From Symsagittifera roscoffensis (Eukaryota; Xenacoelomorpha; Acoela; Convolutidae): a stretch of DNA of 64,000 bases. The notes under the pieces were generated by a model, which was not told the origin of the DNA, did not search any database, and was given only the letters and a program-made list of their open reading frames with translations. Positions 31,674 to 41,040 of the stretch are shown here, in pieces (the first letter of the stretch is position 1; the number at the start of each line of letters is the position of its first letter). Both the position numbers and the translations under genes were made by a program. The DNA lies in the NCBI RefSeq assembly GCF_963678635.1, contig NC_087067.1, positions 48,217,618 through 48,281,617 of the forward strand, written 5' to 3'.

Positions 31674-33908
31674 ATGACGAATCTGAGGGATCTGATAGTC
31701 CAGGAGGGAGCAGCAGTAGCGTGTGCGAAGCGGAGAGACGCTCTCTGTTTCATTCGATTCCTGATAGAGCAGATTTCAGTACCTGCGTTAAACACTTGTG
31801 TTAAAATGTTGAGGGAAGGCGATGAGCGAACGAAAGCATTGTTTTTACTAGCAATGCTGGATATGCAGCAAAGTAAACCGATGAGGGTAAACATGAAAGA
31901 ACCTGAAGAATTGGAACCCATGAAAAAGATAGACGAGATCAGGAGATTCTCAAACAAGGAGTTGAGACTCACTAAAGAATCTATGGGAGCATTGCCGAAA
32001 TCCAGTGAATACTGTGGACCGATCAAGAAGAAGTCATATAGCTACGTATCCGGGATTATAGGGATAGCGTACAATCCTTTCCTGAGTGAAGACATACGCG
32101 ATTGCTTCTTTGATTATGAGCAGGCGGTGTTACTAAGATTCTGGACGTCCAGAATTGTAACGATTAAGAGCGTTAAAAATACACAGGCCAAATTGGGACT
32201 GGTCTTGGAAGAAGAGGTGACTGCACCTTCAGTACCAAAATCCGACAAAAGAGTGGAGTTTGGGTTGGGATTCTCAGATGAATTACTGAGAACGAGCTTG
32301 ATGGCAGTGTGGGAATTGATGAGGCCATCATGGTGTCCTAGTCCCAACGCTGACTCAATATTACGGGCGACACAAGACGTGCAGAGGGAACTGAATGCAG
32401 ATTGTAACCTGCGTGACCTCAACATCATATATAATGTGATGATAGCAGCCTCTAAGAGCAACGGAGAAGATAAAGTAGAGTTGCCTGGCTGGGGACCAGA
32501 AGACTGGGTCAAACCTGGTAGCTGTCCGGCGGAAGTCTGTGGACTGGAGGGTCATGTTTGTGGAGGTCTAGACTGTGTGAAAACCCTGGAGAAACAACAC
32601 AAGCAATTGACAGTATTGTTTGGAAATGTGGTGATGAAAGCAAGAACGGAGACGGAACTGATAGCAGATTGCCATGGAGGAACCGATGTGAATCTAGTGA
32701 CTGCACTGGGATTCTACAGCATGTTTGGTTCTTTAGAGTCACTATTGAATCTAGAACAGAAACATGAGATGGTTACAGCCATCAGCGTAGAAGTATTCCC
32801 AGGAGTTCTGCAGACTGAACAGAAATACATAGGGAAATGGAGGGAAGCAATTGAGACAGAAATGAACATCAGACACAGCGAAACTTATTGTAGACCATCA
32901 GGAGCACGATACTTGGTGGGTTCAACGTTGGCTCCAATGTGCAAGAGCAGGTATCCTGTACATTTCGTAGCTGTGGACGTGAAGAGTACAAGAACGATTG
33001 TGGATCAAGCCTTCTCAGTGCCGAAGTGTGTGAGATTGGCGAGAATGTCTGAAAAGTCTTACGAGTTACTATGTAAGATGTTCTCAGCAATTCCAGCGAG
33101 AACCAAAGAAGAGTTGGAGTCAATACTAGGAAAGAAGTTCATGGGATATGTGAGCGGGAACTTCAGTGACTTTGAGAAACAGAAACAGAGAGGATCAACT
33201 GTCACAGATTACAATGCAGTAGATGAGAATGATGAAATATACCGAGTGATGATGGAAGTGGAACCATTGCTGGAAGCTTCGGGAAAACGTAATTGGAGGA
33301 GAATCATGTTGACGCATGACGAGTTTCCTTGCCACTGCTTGCTGCAGACCTGGTGGTATCCCAAGCGTAGTAATCTGATGTTGATCTGGGACTCTGGAGA
33401 GCTGCTCTCCATGGGTTTACCAGATTCATCACATCCCGTAACGATAGTGATAGTGGGAGTTATGATGGCGATACGATGGCTGGAAGCTCATGTGAGAGAA
33501 AATAACAGACAGGAGGCACCGACAAGAGAACAGTTGCGGAAATTAGATTGTCTAAAAGATTTAGATCTTTTTGAGACAATGTGCAAAGTTCAAAACATTC
33601 CGATGGAAGTGAAGAAGATATGGGCGAGAAAACGATTGATGCCATGGTTCAGAGCCAACATGACTGCATGGTTGTACGAGTATGCGAAAAAGCATATGTC
33701 GAAGCACGGCAGGGTGTACAGTGAATATCAGCTGGACATTGGGGCAGGAGCTTTCAAGCGAGCTCTCGTGACTCATCGGAATGCAGTGACCACCGCCATG
33801 AAAAGAATTTCCAGGACGAGTGAGCGTAGTGGAAATGAGAAGGCAGAGATGCTGAAAGAAGATTTGGAGAGAAACGTGACGTTACCTGGATCCCCTACCT
33901 TGCTGTAA
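31674..33908 (+). CDS. 744-residue accessory ORF of the LTR element, unknown function
   Basis: Starts at ATG 31674 and is open for 744 codons, with composition like Gag-Pol. It occupies the env position but has no signal peptide, no clear membrane helix except a short stretch (VTIVIVGVMMAI, about residue 588) and no furin-like site, so an envelope is unlikely. A Cys/His cluster (CPAEVCGLEGHVCGGLDC, about 285) may bind zinc. Conserved-looking blocks include VHFVAVDVKST, FMGYVSGNFSDFEKQ and RRIMLTHDEFPCHCLLQTWW. I cannot name a family. The frame before it is the preceding ORF, divided by one TAA, so both may be one ~1240-residue protein. It ends at TAA 33906-33908. Confidence 0.8.
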   Translation: MTNLRDLIVQEGAAVACAKRRDALCFIRFLIEQISVPALNTCVKMLREGDERTKALFLLAMLDMQQSKPMRVNMKEPEELEPMKKIDEIRRFSNKELRLTKESMGALPKSSEYCGPIKKKSYSYVSGIIGIAYNPFLSEDIRDCFFDYEQAVLLRFWTSRIVTIKSVKNTQAKLGLVLEEEVTAPSVPKSDKRVEFGLGFSDELLRTSLMAVWELMRPSWCPSPNADSILRATQDVQRELNADCNLRDLNIIYNVMIAASKSNGEDKVELPGWGPEDWVKPGSCPAEVCGLEGHVCGGLDCVKTLEKQHKQLTVLFGNVVMKARTETELIADCHGGTDVNLVTALGFYSMFGSLESLLNLEQKHEMVTAISVEVFPGVLQTEQKYIGKWREAIETEMNIRHSETYCRPSGARYLVGSTLAPMCKSRYPVHFVAVDVKSTRTIVDQAFSVPKCVRLARMSEKSYELLCKMFSAIPARTKEELESILGKKFMGYVSGNFSDFEKQKQRGSTVTDYNAVDENDEIYRVMMEVEPLLEASGKRNWRRIMLTHDEFPCHCLLQTWWYPKRSNLMLIWDSGELLSMGLPDSSHPVTIVIVGVMMAIRWLEAHVRENNRQEAPTREQLRKLDCLKDLDLFETMCKVQNIPMEVKKIWARKRLMPWFRANMTAWLYEYAKKHMSKHGRVYSEYQLDIGAGAFKRALVTHRNAVTTAMKRISRTSERSGNEKAEMLKEDLERNVTLPGSPTLL

Positions 33909-34178
33909 ACAGAGGGTAGAAGAGCAGAAGTGTTGGAGGACGGCTTCCAACAGCGTCAGGATAGCCAACGATGTGCTACAAGACACGGAAACCGAAAGTG
34001 CGGAGTCAGTATCATAGGAGGAAGAAATGGAACATTGATGAATGGTCGAGAAAACAAGAGGCAACAAGAAAGAAAATTAGAAGAATTTAGAAGTTTTAGA
34101 ACTTCTAAACGACGAAAAAGAAGAGAACGAAGGAGTGATGAAGAAAAGTTGAAACTCAGAATTGTTTTATGTGTGTGA
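33909..34178 (+). CDS. Possible basic C-terminal extension past a TAA
   Basis: The 744-residue frame remains open for 89 more codons after its TAA. The extension is very basic (RTSKRRKRRERR, preceded by RQQERKLEE) and ends at TGA 34176-34178. Chance cannot be excluded, because only one in three post-stop frames need be the same. Open length and composition hint that it was once part of the upstream protein. Confidence 0.35.
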   Translation, partial: TEGRRAEVLEDGFQQRQDSQRCATRHGNRKCGVSIIGGRNGTLMNGRENKRQQERKLEEFRSFRTSKRRKRRERRSDEEKLKLRIVLCV

Positions 34179-34844
34179 AAAACTCAAGTGAGAAACCAAG
34201 CAACCGAGTTGTAATTGAAAACTGAAACATTTAGTTGAGTTTTGAAATTGTTGCATTTATAAATTTGCATTTTGATTTTAGTTGAAGTGACTTTAGAGAC
34301 ACTCACTTATTATTTATTTAGAAAGGCTTAAGGGAAGAGTATATTTAAATATTCCAGCCTGCATGATTGTTTTTAATCACTTAGGAAGACTGATCGCTTT
34401 GTGGTGACGTGAAAGGCTTGAGTAATCTCTCGAAGAGGGAGATTGTTTCATTGTTCTTTCTAACCACAAAGTTTCTTAGTTTTAGTATTCAGGACAATAA
34501 CCAGCAAGATTTCCGAAGGGAAGGAGCATAGTAGGATAATTTTAGCTTGTTGGTTGGCAGGACTGTCCTGCAAGCCAACACCTTTTAAATCTAAGAGAAA
34601 AAGTTTTAATCGGGACATTGACATTGGAAGTCAGAAAATATGTTTTATCTTAAGTCATATCCTCAATGTGCAGATTAATGAAAGAATTTGAAGGCTATAG
34701 TGATGTAGTATGATGCCATTTATATTCTGCAGTGAGTCGATGTGACGTGGATAAAAGTAATTTTGAGCATTTTGTAAGTTCTGTTCGATCACACTGTATC
34801 TATTTTACGAACATTGCGTGATTCAATGAGGACATTGACCGGAC
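34179..34844 (+). other. 3' untranslated part of the LTR element
   Basis: No coding frame of note. It contains an inverted repeat around 34548-34580 (GCTTGTTGGTTGGCAGGAC against GTCCTGCAAGCCAACACC) that would form a stable hairpin in the RNA. Confidence 0.5.
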
Positions 34845-34857
34845 TGTCCGGGGAGTA
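34845..34857 (+). promoter_or_regulatory. Polypurine tract next to the 3' LTR
   Basis: TGTCCGGGGAGTA directly abuts the 3' LTR; GGGGAG is the short purine run that would prime plus-strand synthesis. The 11-mer TGTCCGGGGAG also occurs at 27780, 27846, 27912 and 29161. Confidence 0.7.
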
Positions 34858-35770
34858 TGTGACATTCGACCAGAATGGAAAAAATGCAATCTCTGCAGAC
34901 TTCGAAATTTTAGCAGTGAACCTTCCGAGTTAATGATTTTGAAGGATTAACGACGTTATTCGGATGATTAGCAGAACGGTGAAGGTCAGGATATTCCCGT
35001 ATTTTAAAATTTTAAATTTTCGAAGTGATGACGTAACATTTCTGAGAAACGTCAGAAACGGCCATTTTAGCAAAAAGAACTAAGAAAAACAGAACAACTT
35101 TATCTGTGATTGCGAACAGAACGGAAATCGAAATTAAAGAAAACGACAACGAATTACAGAGAACGTTCGCAGTTGCAACTATTGTGCTGCTACAATAGTT
35201 GCAAGGCCGTTGCGAACAACGGTGAAGGGTGAAAACCAGCCTTCCGTGTTATCGTGAAATCGAACTTAAGGAGCTTGATTCAGTGGATTCACAAATCCGG
35301 AAGGGTTTCGGGACTGAAACTTTTAGCCTGTTATATGAACTTTTAGCATCCTGTCATGTCCTGACTTGAATTTAACTGATATTTGGATTAGTTTTGACAA
35401 GGATGAGGTGCTAGGAGTTGGGGGAGAGGGTTGATCCATCTTCGATGGAGATGATGATTTTTATCTACTGAACAAAAACAATAGTAATATAATAAATAGT
35501 AGCCCTGTTTTTAGGAGTGACCTCGAGGTCTGCGGATACTGAGACCCAGCCATGAGCTCACTATTTGCATGTAATTAAGTTAATTTGAGCGTTCTGGTCG
35601 AAGCCGGAGAACAGTAACGTTTTTGTCGACCCGATGTTGGAAAGACCACCGAAAGTACTGGCTTGGTAGAGACGGTGAAAAGCATGCAAAGCTCTGTTTA
35701 GACGTTAGCCAGTCGTCTTAAGACTTAGTTTTGTTTTCCGTTGATATGTATCTTCCGGGCGAACGTTACA
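34858..35770 (+). repeat. 3' LTR
   Basis: Begins TGTGACATTC and ends GAACGTTACA. AATAAA at 35491 is the likely poly(A) signal of the genomic RNA. Differences from the 5' LTR include C to A near the start, CG to GC in the AACGTTC phrase, T to G after AATAAATA, two in the GACCTCG block and one in the last ten bases. Confidence 0.95.
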
Positions 35771-36385
35771 AAACTGTCGAACCAACAATTCAGAATTGCG
35801 ATAGGACTTCGATTAGGATCAAAAATATGCGAACGGCATAAATGCGTGTGCGGAAAAGACGTTACCGAGGATGGTTGGCATGGTCTTTCTTGCCTCAAAA
35901 GTGCAGGGAGATTCTCTAGGCATTCAAACCTGAATGCCCTTATAAAGCAGAGTCTATCATCTACTCACATTCCTGTTTTAGAACCACGACACATCTACAG
36001 GACCGATCAGAAGCGACCAGACGATTTGACGCTCGTTCCATGGGCTGATGGTAAGCAGCTCTTGTGGGATGTAACGGTAGTAGACTCCTTAGCTCCTTGT
36101 AGGATTAATGCCGGGTCTGTTTGTAACCCTGGTACGGTTGCCGCTGAAGCGGAAGAGCGAAAAATTGACAAGTATAAAGATCTTGTAAATGATGGATATC
36201 TTTTTCAACCGCTAGCTTTTGAAATTCAGGGCGCGGCAGGCCCCAGCACAGACGTTTGTTTGAGCAAGCTTTGTAAGAACCTAAGCATATGCACTGAGGA
36301 ACTCAAAGCAGGCAGCTTTTTAAAACAGAGAATCTCCCTGGCGATAGATTGCGAACGCCGCTTGCGTACTCGGAACAATAAATGA
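35771..36385 (+). pseudogene. C-terminal CCHC plus restriction-like endonuclease of the interrupted retroelement
   Basis: Immediately after the 3' LTR the frame reads KLSNQQFRIAIGLRLGSK, then the finger CVCGKDVTEDGWHGLSC with RFSRHSNLN, then RPDDLTLVPW and WDVTVVDS, then EERKIDKYKDL. CCHC followed by PD...D and a K-Y box is the layout of the C-terminal nicking endonuclease of R2-type LINEs and related elements. It joins the piece ending at 17537 (WLNVIPCKNLS), so the LTR element inserted inside this gene. The part after the break is intact to a TGA (36383-36385), so the host copy was fairly well kept when hit. Whether the family is a true R2-clade LINE or a related element is open. Confidence 0.8.
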
Positions 36386-37392
36386 CAAAATAACTTTCGA
36401 CGAAATTTTTTACTTGTAACACTTGTATATTATATTATCTCGTGTCGAGTTGCGTGTTCTTATTGAAGAAACGTAACCCGTATCGATTTTAATTGAAAAG
36501 GACTTTAACACTTGTCATCTTCTTTTATCATTATCACTTCCATAGCTAAAAAATTCCAAGGATTTTGACTGGAATACATGATGAAGGGACTCATGACTGT
36601 TGTAACCTCGGTTACTATGATACTTTTGAGAACGATTTTGTAATTTCTTTTAAAGTTTGGATTATTTCATCATAATTTGTTTTAACAATGTTTATACATT
36701 TCATTGTTAATCTATGATTTCTAATTAATACAGTTTCTTTTTTTCTTCATCTCCTCGTATGGAATCTGCGCGTTGAAGAGGCGTTTCCTAGTTGCAAATC
36801 CTGCTATACTGCTGTTTTTTTTCATTTTCTGAAAAATAATTAAGAAACTTTTTTTAGATGATTGCAATGAAGTCGATAGAAGGTGAAAGTCCGTTCATAG
36901 TTAAACTCATTGCTGCAATGTTTGAAGATTTTGGTTAGCTATATGCCATCTATAGTAAATGGATTTGATTGCGTAGTGAGTACCCGTGTCTGATCGGAGG
37001 GAGAACAGTTTTGACATTATGCTATGCTTCGATTACCTTTGGCGCCGTCTACTCAGTTTAAGTTTCGCTGATGTGAGCGAGCAAGAAGTTAGAATGGATG
37101 ATTTAAACGACGAGATACGCGTCCTTGTGATTGCTGGACATGAAGTATTGTTATTGCATGGACTAATTATTCCAAAAACTATTTGAAAGAAAATTCTGTT
37201 GATTAAAACTAAATTGATCAAAATTTGTTAATAAATTTGATATAACTGAAAATTATGGATACGTTTGTTCGACTTTTTTGTGCTATTAAGTTTTGATTGC
37301 ATGGAATACTTGATATTCAATATTAGTTTAAAAATTTTTCAGTTGTAAAATTAGGCAAAAGCAGTTCAAAAATCAAGAAAGCCTGACATTTG
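36386..37392. other. Spacer before the Speedy-like gene; nothing firm
   Basis: AT-rich. A 66-codon plus frame at 36986-37186 (MSDRRENSFDIMLCFDYLW...) has no recognised motif. It might be an upstream exon of the Speedy-like gene, but splice sites are not convincing. Confidence 0.35.
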
Positions 37393-38586
37393 ATGGTTGT
37401 CAAGAAAGCTGTCGACACTGTAGCCACAGGTAGGATTGCTTTGAAGCGTGTAAGAGCTCAAATTCGACTGCGTCTCGGACTACGCTGCCATCTGCAAACG
37501 TTTCTGCACAACTCGACGCTCTGGTTCCTAAAATTAGTCAAGGTTTTGAAAGGAAAAGAAGCAATTATGAGTTTAATCCAGAAATACAATGTCCACAAAT
37601 CGAAGAATGTAAAACCCACTCTGGTTTATAGGTCGACTTCGAAATTAAATTTTGCTACCTTTAAACGAAAGAATTACGGTTCGTCTGTCCAAATGTCGGG
37701 CGGTCAGTTACGATTCCAAGAGACATTGTCCTTTAAAAAGGTGAGAAATGATTTTAAATTCAAAAAACCAGGTAACGAGGTAAACATAATGGACTTCAAC
37801 AACAATGGCAACCCTGTTAGTTATGATATAAAAGAAGAAAAAAGCATTATTGATATCCTTCCTGCGATAGCGCATCGTGAAGTTATGATGCTTGAATATC
37901 TGAAGTTGTTGGACGGGAGGTTCCTGAAGGATCTGTGGAAGTTTGACCCCTGTTATCTGATGACTGATTGGTACTTGATCGCAATAGCATTCTCTTACAT
38001 AGAAAGATGCGTCATAGCCCCATATCAGTTCACACCGCGCCTTTTTGTTCAGTGTCTTTATCTTGCCTGCGCAATTGAAGAGGATGATATTGATTTAAAG
38101 CATGACCTTTATGCGTGGCTCTACCGACAATCAAACTGTCTGTACCCCAAAAAAGTTTTCATGGGTGATATGCGCAAGTTAGTGAAGAGTCTAGACTATA
38201 AAACCGTTGTTCATGAAGCTGATTGTCAAACGATTCGAGGAATGGCGCCTCAACATCCGATTTGGAACCGCAATAGATCTTTGGACCACGCCATGATTCT
38301 TAGAGACTACAAGAAAAACTTCGCGAGTCGCCGCAAATCAAGAAATAGTTTGCTTTGCTTCATCTGCGAGTTTCAGAGAGAGGAAAGAGTGAAAAGACAA
38401 GTGTACAGCACCCCGACTTGCCACGCGCTCTCTCAATCATCAGATACCCTGGAACAAGGCGATAGCGGTTTGGGACATGTATCGAACGCTACTCTTTTGC
38501 AAGCTTGTAGCGATTCGAGTCTGGAATGGAGAGATGAAGCAGTAAAGGAAAGTAACTTTAAGGGTTCCATATTGGAGAACTTGTGA
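37393..38586 (+). CDS. Speedy/RINGO-family cyclin-dependent kinase activator
   Basis: A 397-codon frame from ATG 37393. Residues about 165-305 match the Speedy/RINGO domain: FLKDLWKFDPCYLMTDWYL, SYIERC, RLFVQCLYLACAIEEDD (family pattern A-x-E/D-EED), DLYAWLYRQ, a MGDMRKLVKSLDYKTVV helix, and CQTIRGMAPQHPIWNRNRS for the W-x-R-x-R block. RINGO proteins activate Cdk1/Cdk2 without being cyclins and drive meiotic and S-phase entry. The N-terminal 160 residues are basic and unlike the family. An internal ATG at 37567 (SLIQKYNVHKSK) is an alternative start. The C-terminus is Ser/Thr-rich. The domain has no intron here, so it may be a single-exon gene or a retrocopy. It ends at TGA. Confidence 0.82.
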   Translation: MVVKKAVDTVATGRIALKRVRAQIRLRLGLRCHLQTFLHNSTLWFLKLVKVLKGKEAIMSLIQKYNVHKSKNVKPTLVYRSTSKLNFATFKRKNYGSSVQMSGGQLRFQETLSFKKVRNDFKFKKPGNEVNIMDFNNNGNPVSYDIKEEKSIIDILPAIAHREVMMLEYLKLLDGRFLKDLWKFDPCYLMTDWYLIAIAFSYIERCVIAPYQFTPRLFVQCLYLACAIEEDDIDLKHDLYAWLYRQSNCLYPKKVFMGDMRKLVKSLDYKTVVHEADCQTIRGMAPQHPIWNRNRSLDHAMILRDYKKNFASRRKSRNSLLCFICEFQREERVKRQVYSTPTCHALSQSSDTLEQGDSGLGHVSNATLLQACSDSSLEWRDEAVKESNFKGSILENL

Positions 38587-40059
38587 ATAGAAATAAACAT
38601 ATGTTAAAGTCTATTTTAAAGTATTTTAAAATCTATTTTATGGTTTCGTTTTAAATCAGGCGATTGACTTATCCGGTGCAGAAATAAACTACACGAGAGA
38701 GCTATTGAAAGAAAAGAGTTTTTTTTATAAGATCAAACGTTTAAATAAGTTCAATTCAATCCTTAAGATGGTGTAGGATATGCACCGGCTCTGTCAAGGT
38801 GCCGTTAAACATACTTTCAAACTGGAATTTCATTTTATCAGAAATACAAATAAATTATTTTGAACTTTGGTATTGGAAGCTGCTTTTGAATCTATATATG
38901 ATCCGAACGCCATTCAAGCTGAAAAATGGCGATATCGTAGAATGGGCTGAAGATTTGAGTATAATGACTCTAGGATGCATATGTTATATATATAAATGCG
39001 GGGTTCTCTTATTGTAGTATTTTTTGTGTTTTTTACCCCCAGTCTTTTTTTTTGCAAAAATCGAAAGTTGAAATGAATAACTGTATCAGCTGCATGATTC
39101 CTAATTTTACTTGCCGATTTCAAAGTGGCTTTACACTTTCAAAGAACTATCGAAAGATTTTGAGAAAAAAATGAATTGCGTTTTTAGGAAGATTTTTTTT
39201 CAGGTTAAAAATTGTGGAACAAGATCTATGCAATATTTGGTAGCTTGAATAAAGACCACCCAGCTTTTCAAATAGGAATTCCATCATTGATATCAAAATT
39301 GCTCAAACAATATGATATATATAACTTTAAAATGTGCGTTTCTTTAATTCAGAGATTTGATTTTCATATGACTTACATAGATTCTGGATCTTTGTCAAAC
39401 CTCAAAATTTTTCTCGAAGCTAGCTTCCAGCTAACCTAGCGTCGACTTATTCCTAACTTATCATCGTGATGTTCTTCACTTTCTAGATCTGGTTGCAGCT
39501 GCTCTTAACCCCGTCGATGCTGCTAAAATCATAGTTCAAACTGCTCCAAAAGACAGAGGTATCAGCTTTGTTTTGCCTCTGGATTCCCTCAAAAATTAAT
39601 AGTGACAGAGCATAATAAAAACAACGTTGGTAGGACAAAATTGAGCGGACTGGTATTTCTTTGACTTAATTTACTCGGCTTTGTCGCCAACAACCAATGA
39701 GACAAAACAGCAGTGCTTTGATTGTATTGCAAAGTGAACTTGCTTCGTCAACTCTGGCGACAGGACAAAGTAACCCATACGAAAGTATTCCATTACAAAA
39801 TATCACATACCAATATATCCCAATGGACAAAATAGCCCATGCCAATACAGCCCACATCAATTAAAATATCTCATAGAGGATTTAAAATTAATTTATGATA
39901 AAGATTACCAAAGGTTGGTGCATATATCTATATCGCAATTTAAAAGAGACTCAATTCAACTGCATCAATTATGTCGAGACGCCATATGGAGATAGTGCTA
40001 ATGGTAAAAGACTCTTTTCTAGGGATTAAAATTTATTTTTCAACCTGTTAATGGAGGCA
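38587..40059. other. No firm gene; one possible exon
   Basis: Mostly AT-rich. TTCTTCACTTTCTAG at 39486 is a good acceptor, and the following frame DLVAAALNPVDAAKIIV ... LDSLKN runs to TAA (39597-39599), so a small terminal exon is possible. A 75-codon frame at 39212-39439 lies upstream but lacks a clean exon structure. Around 39660-39860 TCCCA/GCCCA phrases repeat (ATAGCCCATGCCAATACAGC). Confidence 0.35.
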
Positions 40060-41040
40060 TAATTGAGAAAATGTTGATAATGAAACACAACGCAAAGATA
40101 TATCATTACACACATAGCAACAATACCATGAACACCCATACGGCAGATTTTATCTACGGTAAAACTCAACAAGGCAAAGCGTTGCTCATCTTGGACGGAC
40201 ACGAGTTCACTAAAAAGCGCAACACCAAAATTATCGCTCATTGGCTTTGTGCAAAATGGCGTTCACATGACTAATGGCTCTTATAACTTGCTACGAAACC
40301 ATTATTTCGTTCAGTCACGAGCTTAATCATGAGTTTAACCCCGGTCTCGTAGAAGCAAGGCAGCTAGTTAGTCAGTTGAAACAAACAGAAAAATCGCCAA
40401 TCAATCCTGTAAACAACCAGTTGATAGCAGCTAGCCTCAAGACTGTGAACGATAATCCGGCAATTCAGCTTTCGTTTCATTCACGTGTAGACCTGACAAG
40501 AACCCTCAAAAGGAACAAAACGCAAGAACCACTCGAAATGATTTCATCAACCGACCGTCACTTCGACTTTCCTGACATATATTTACCTTGACAATGAGCG
40601 ATTCTTTATTCTCGGGTACATGGAAAACTTAAATGCTCTTCGCGTTCAAAGCAAAGTTTGGCTTTGTGATGGATTTTTTAAGATATATCCGTCTCAATTT
40701 TCACAATTGTACATAGTACATTTCCAGATTGGCGGCTTTTCTCTCCCCCCCCCCCACCCTGCGTTTACGCTTTGCTTGGTAACCAAAAAGAGACCACTTA
40801 CAACAGGTTTTTTGAAGCCCTGATTAGCCTTACTGGAGACGTCGTACCCGAAAAATTCTCATTGACTTCGAACAAGCTGCCTTGAATGCATTTTCGTCCC
40901 ATGTAAAACTGAAATCAAACGTTGCTACTTTCATTTATACCAAAGCTTCCATCGCAAGCTTACAGAGTTAGGTCTGAAAAAACATATGAAAACAAGGCTA
41001 AGCTAGCCTTAACCTTAAAAATGATCCCAACTTTAAGTTT
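40060..41040 (+). pseudogene. FLYWCH-MULE transposase relic
   Basis: The first part (40071-40274) matches a FLYWCH finger: GKALLILDGHEFTKKRNTK then HWLCAKW and HD. The next frame gives LNHEFNPGLVEARQLVSQLK, the usual segment after the finger. Traces of the MULE DDE domain follow: KVWLCDGFFKIYPSQFSQLY (40665) for the first Asp, a KKRPLTTGF segment (40785), IDFEQAALNAF (40862) for the second acidic motif and a FH..QSFHRKLTELGL region (about 40925). Frames change at least four times. Such transposases move large terminal-inverted-repeat transposons; this copy is inactive. It differs from the C-terminal fragment at 3.4 kb. Confidence 0.75.

Larger units (their letters stand above)
17538..35770 (+). 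mobile_element. 18.2-kb Ty3/gypsy-type LTR retrotransposon with extra ORFs
   Basis: Two ~913-bp direct LTRs flank 16.4 kb of internal DNA with a primer-binding site, a 3.3-kb repeat-rich leader, Gag-Pol (capsid, two CCHC knuckles, protease, RT, RNase H, integrase finger), a macro-like ORF and two further large ORFs. RT-RNase H before integrase places it with Ty3/gypsy. I count about eight differences between the LTRs (~1%), so insertion is recent. It sits inside an older retroelement. Flanks are AAAAA (left) and AAACT (right), so no perfect target duplication is visible. Loss of the integrase core, one frameshift in pol and four in-frame stops make independent mobility unlikely. Confidence 0.95.

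Noticed and set aside
31674..33908. Envelope glycoprotein in the LTR element
   Set aside because: There is no signal peptide, no clear transmembrane anchor near the C-terminus, no cleavage site and few glycosylation sites.
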